From: an uncultured Eubacterium sp.
GTDB lineage: Bacteria > Bacillota > Clostridia > Oscillospirales > Acutalibacteraceae
NCBI GenBank assembly: GCA_944380545.1
Contig: CALWHV010000003.1
Span: forward strand, 30,974 to 94,973
Length of the DNA stretch: 64,000 bases
Reading direction: 5' to 3'
Position 1 is the stretch's first letter, and each line of letters begins with the position of its first letter. A model generated the notes under the pieces. It ran no database searches and was not told where the DNA came from. It was given only the letters and a program-made list of their open reading frames with translations. The translations under genes were made by a program, and so were the position numbers. Below are positions 62,248-64,000 of the stretch, piece by piece.

Positions 62248-62955
62248 ATGCTTGAGGAATTAAAGGAAAAGGTGCTTCGCGCCAATTTAAAGCTTGTGGA
62301 ATACGGGCTCGTTGTGCTTACCTGGGGCAACGCTTCCGAAATAGACAGGGAAAAGGGGCTTGTAGTCATTAAGCCCTCAGGCGTTGCGTACAGCGGTATG
62401 ACCGCCGACGATATGGTCGTTATGGATCTTGACGGCAATAAGGTGGAGGGCAGGCTCAACCCCTCGTCGGACACGCCCACCCACCTTGAGCTTTACAGGA
62501 ATTTCAAGGAGATAGGCGGGGTAGTGCATACCCACTCAAGCCTTGCCTGCTCCTGGGCTCAGGCGGGCAGGGATGTTCCAGCATACGGCACCACTCACGC
62601 TGATTTCGCATACGGCGCCGTTCCCTGCGCCCGCGCACTTACGCAGGAGGAGGTTGAAAGCGCCTACGAGCTCAATACCGGAAAAGTGATAGTTGAGGAA
62701 TTTTCACGCCGTTCAATAGACCCCCGGCAGATTCCCGCCGTTCTCGTGCACAGGCACGGGCCGTTTACCTGGGGCGCGGATTGCCTTAAGGCTGCCGAAA
62801 ACGCGCTTATCCTTGAAGAGGTCTGCAAAATGGCTTCGCAAACAGAGCAGATTGCAGCTTCCGGCAACAGCAATATCGGAATAGAGCAGTATCTTCTCGA
62901 TAAGCATTATCTGCGCAAACACGGCAAGAACGCTTATTACGGGCAGAAAGGTTGA
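62248..62955 (+). CDS. araD: L-ribulose-5-phosphate 4-epimerase
   Basis: A 235-residue class II aldolase-family epimerase giving D-xylulose 5-phosphate. It shows LVVLTWGNASEIDRE, VIKPSGVAYSGMTADDMVVMDLDG, and the zinc site VVHTHSSLACSWAQAG with a further His in VLVHRHGPFTWG. Length is normal. GAGGAAAT precedes the ATG. With araB and araA it completes the pathway from L-arabinose to the pentose phosphate pathway. Confidence 0.96.
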   Translation: MLEELKEKVLRANLKLVEYGLVVLTWGNASEIDREKGLVVIKPSGVAYSGMTADDMVVMDLDGNKVEGRLNPSSDTPTHLELYRNFKEIGGVVHTHSSLACSWAQAGRDVPAYGTTHADFAYGAVPCARALTQEEVESAYELNTGKVIVEEFSRRSIDPRQIPAVLVHRHGPFTWGADCLKAAENALILEEVCKMASQTEQIAASGNSNIGIEQYLLDKHYLRKHGKNAYYGQKG

Positions 62956-62957
62956 TT

Positions 62958-63740
62958 ATGGATAAGAAAAAGAAGATAATCATTATTTGCATCGCTGCGG
63001 CAGTCGCCGTTATAGCCGCTGCCGTCGGGATTTATTTTGCCGTTGCTACTCAGGCACAGCGCGAGGCGGAGTCAAACACCGCGCCTCAAACGGTTTCAAC
63101 CGTCACCACAACCACAACAACTACAACTACAACAACTACAACAACTACCACTACCGCGACCACCACTGCCGCTCCGCCTTCAAGTGAAGAAGCCACAGAG
63201 AGCAGAGACTCAGGAAACGAAGCCCACTCAACGATGCCGTATAAAATCGAAGTAAACCGCAAGCAGAATATCGTTATCGTTTATAAAAACGACGGCGAGG
63301 GCAATTATGACGAGCCGATAAAGGCGATGGTATGCTCCGTGGGGCTGGACGGAAATACGCCAAAAGGCACTTTTAAAACAAGCGATAAGTACACCTGGAG
63401 GCTTTTGAACGGCAATGTTTACGGTCAGTACGCCACGCGCATAACAGGGCATATCCTTTTCCATTCCGTGCCGTATTATAAAAAATCAAAGGATACGCTG
63501 AAATACAAAGAGTATAACAAGCTCGGCGAGGCGGCTTCCGAGGGCTGTATCAGGCTCAGTGTTGAAGACGCAAAATGGATCTATGACAACTGCCCTAAAA
63601 AAACGGTTGTTGAAATCTACGATTCCGATAAGTCCGAGCCGCTCGAAAGGCCTGAGCCAATAAGGATAGACACTTCAAACGAAACTCTCAGAAACTGGGA
63701 TCCGACCGACCCGGATTCTAATAACCCCTGGAACGACTGA
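62958..63740 (+). CDS. L,D-transpeptidase (YkuD) with poly-threonine linker
   Basis: A 260-residue membrane-anchored protein. N-terminal helix IIIICIAAAVAVIAAAVGIYFAV is followed by an extracellular linker with 17 consecutive Thr (residues 50-66), Ala and three more Thr, then Ser/Glu-rich sequence. The catalytic domain (about 97-225) has ILFHS and SEGCIRLSVEDAKWIYDNC, the YkuD motif HxS...SxGC(I/V)RL with the catalytic Cys. Such enzymes form 3-3 cross-links in peptidoglycan or attach proteins to it. AGAAAGG precedes ATG. It follows araD by 2 bases yet has no metabolic link. Confidence 0.9.
   Translation: MDKKKKIIIICIAAAVAVIAAAVGIYFAVATQAQREAESNTAPQTVSTVTTTTTTTTTTTTTTTTTATTTAAPPSSEEATESRDSGNEAHSTMPYKIEVNRKQNIVIVYKNDGEGNYDEPIKAMVCSVGLDGNTPKGTFKTSDKYTWRLLNGNVYGQYATRITGHILFHSVPYYKKSKDTLKYKEYNKLGEAASEGCIRLSVEDAKWIYDNCPKKTVVEIYDSDKSEPLERPEPIRIDTSNETLRNWDPTDPDSNNPWND
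63105..63167 (+). repeat. ACN triplet tract encoding the poly-Thr linker
   Basis: A run of 17 ACN codons (mixed ACA, ACT and ACC), one GCG, and three more ACN codons. Codons are mixed, so selection on the protein rather than simple slippage is likely. Confidence 0.8.
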
Positions 63741-63743
63741 CGA

Positions 63744-63766
63744 AAGCCGGCAGCGCCTGCCGGCTT
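63744..63766 (+). terminator. Hairpin after the L,D-transpeptidase gene
   Basis: AAGCCGGCAG and CTGCCGGCTT pair perfectly around CGC. No T run follows, so it is a weak or processed 3' end. Confidence 0.6.
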
Positions 63767-64000
63767 CAGACTGTCGATAAAGTCGGCCGGAGCGCGCGAA
63801 GATGATTTTATAAAATAACATATCATTTTCCGGTAAAAACCGTTTTGTTTAGCAGCTTGGTTTCTAAATCAACAAAAAAGAAATAATGCCGCACAACCGT
63901 GCGGCATTCGCGCTTTCCGCCTTTCGCTCGGGGGCAGTACCGTTGTACGGCACCCCTCGCGAAAAACGAAATCCGGCTCGATTTCTCGGCAGTCTGTCAG
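63767..64000. repeat. Non-coding repeat element bounded by imperfect inverted repeats
   Basis: CAGACTGTCGATAAAGTCGG at the left matches the reverse complement of the window end (CAGACTGCCGAGAAATCGAG) with few changes and one gap. Between them lie AT-rich sequence, a perfect hairpin AATGCCGCAC-AACC-GTGCGGCATT (63884-63907), and a second hairpin around CCGT-TGT-ACGG. No protein-coding frame is convincing. The left end also resembles 54002-54021. It may extend past the window. Confidence 0.55.

Noticed and set aside
63105..63167. Triplet tract considered as a CRISPR-like or intergenic tandem repeat
   Set aside because: It is in frame inside a transpeptidase gene and encodes poly-Thr; there are no spacers. 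No CRISPR array was found anywhere in the window.

Overview
The window looks like a chromosomal segment of a low-to-mid GC Gram-positive anaerobe of the class Clostridia. Oscillospirales/Ruminococcaceae-type gut lineages are the best guess. Support comes from strong sigma-A promoters (TTGACA-17-TATAAT types), AGGAGG ribosome sites, many U-tailed terminators, an exact CIRCE heat-shock operator, a murA-ftsQ-ftsZ division cluster without ftsA, GPH-type sugar transporters, a DUF6512-type membrane protein and CAZyme/pentose genes. The genus cannot be named from sequence alone.

Layout. 1-3006: 3' end of murA, ftsQ/divIB, then ftsZ on its own promoter. 3215-12546: mostly minus strand. It holds a long GH38 alpha-mannosidase with a small partner gene, an MdoB/LtaS-type phosphoglycerol transferase, a GPH transporter broken by two frameshifts, two membrane proteins (one DUF3267 zincin-like) and initiator tRNA-Met. 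12650-16353: plus strand. It has a two-gene ThrE-type exporter, an intact GPH transporter with a zinc-ribbon protein, and mntP behind a structured attenuator-like leader. 16419-31015: an ECF S-component, an EF-G paralogue, DUF308, phosphohexomutase, NifU-like protein, a second GH38 mannosidase, CCA-adding enzyme, CIRCE-controlled htpG, a cytidylate-kinase-like protein, a compact small-ORF/hairpin unit, a GNAT and a P-loop kinase.

31088-38811: an AT-rich minus-strand trio (P-loop kinase, HAD, SnoaL-like), then MATE plus YhhN, a GntR/ABC operon of the Ytr type, and a BMP-family lipoprotein whose binding domain is interrupted by three InlB-like repeats. 38833-49148: a complete minus-strand argC-argJ-argB-argD-argF-carA-carB operon turning glutamate into citrulline. 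carB is fused in frame to a DapF-like epimerase that lacks the first catalytic cysteine. Two ArgR-box-like sites lie upstream.

49433-54410: a small Xre regulator, a PHP histidinol phosphatase with an apparently leaderless mRNA, tRNA-Asp and tRNA-Thr, then a 3.3-kb truncated phage-type polyvalent protein gene ending in repeats that duplicate the 3' end and terminator of tRNA-Ser(GCT). 54548-64000: a DUF6512 protein, a secreted beta-helix enzyme split by one in-frame stop, a GH2 enzyme, and divergently the araB-araA-araD pentose operon with an L,D-transpeptidase. The window ends in a non-coding repeat element bounded by imperfect inverted repeats.

The metabolic themes are carbohydrate scavenging (two GH38, GH2, beta-helix, GPH transporters, arabinose pathway) and de novo arginine synthesis. 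The least ordinary features are the CarB-DapF fusion, the repeat-interrupted BMP lipoprotein, the tRNA-bounded phage-gene remnant with its repeats, and two structured non-coding units at 15645-15775 and 29725-29916.
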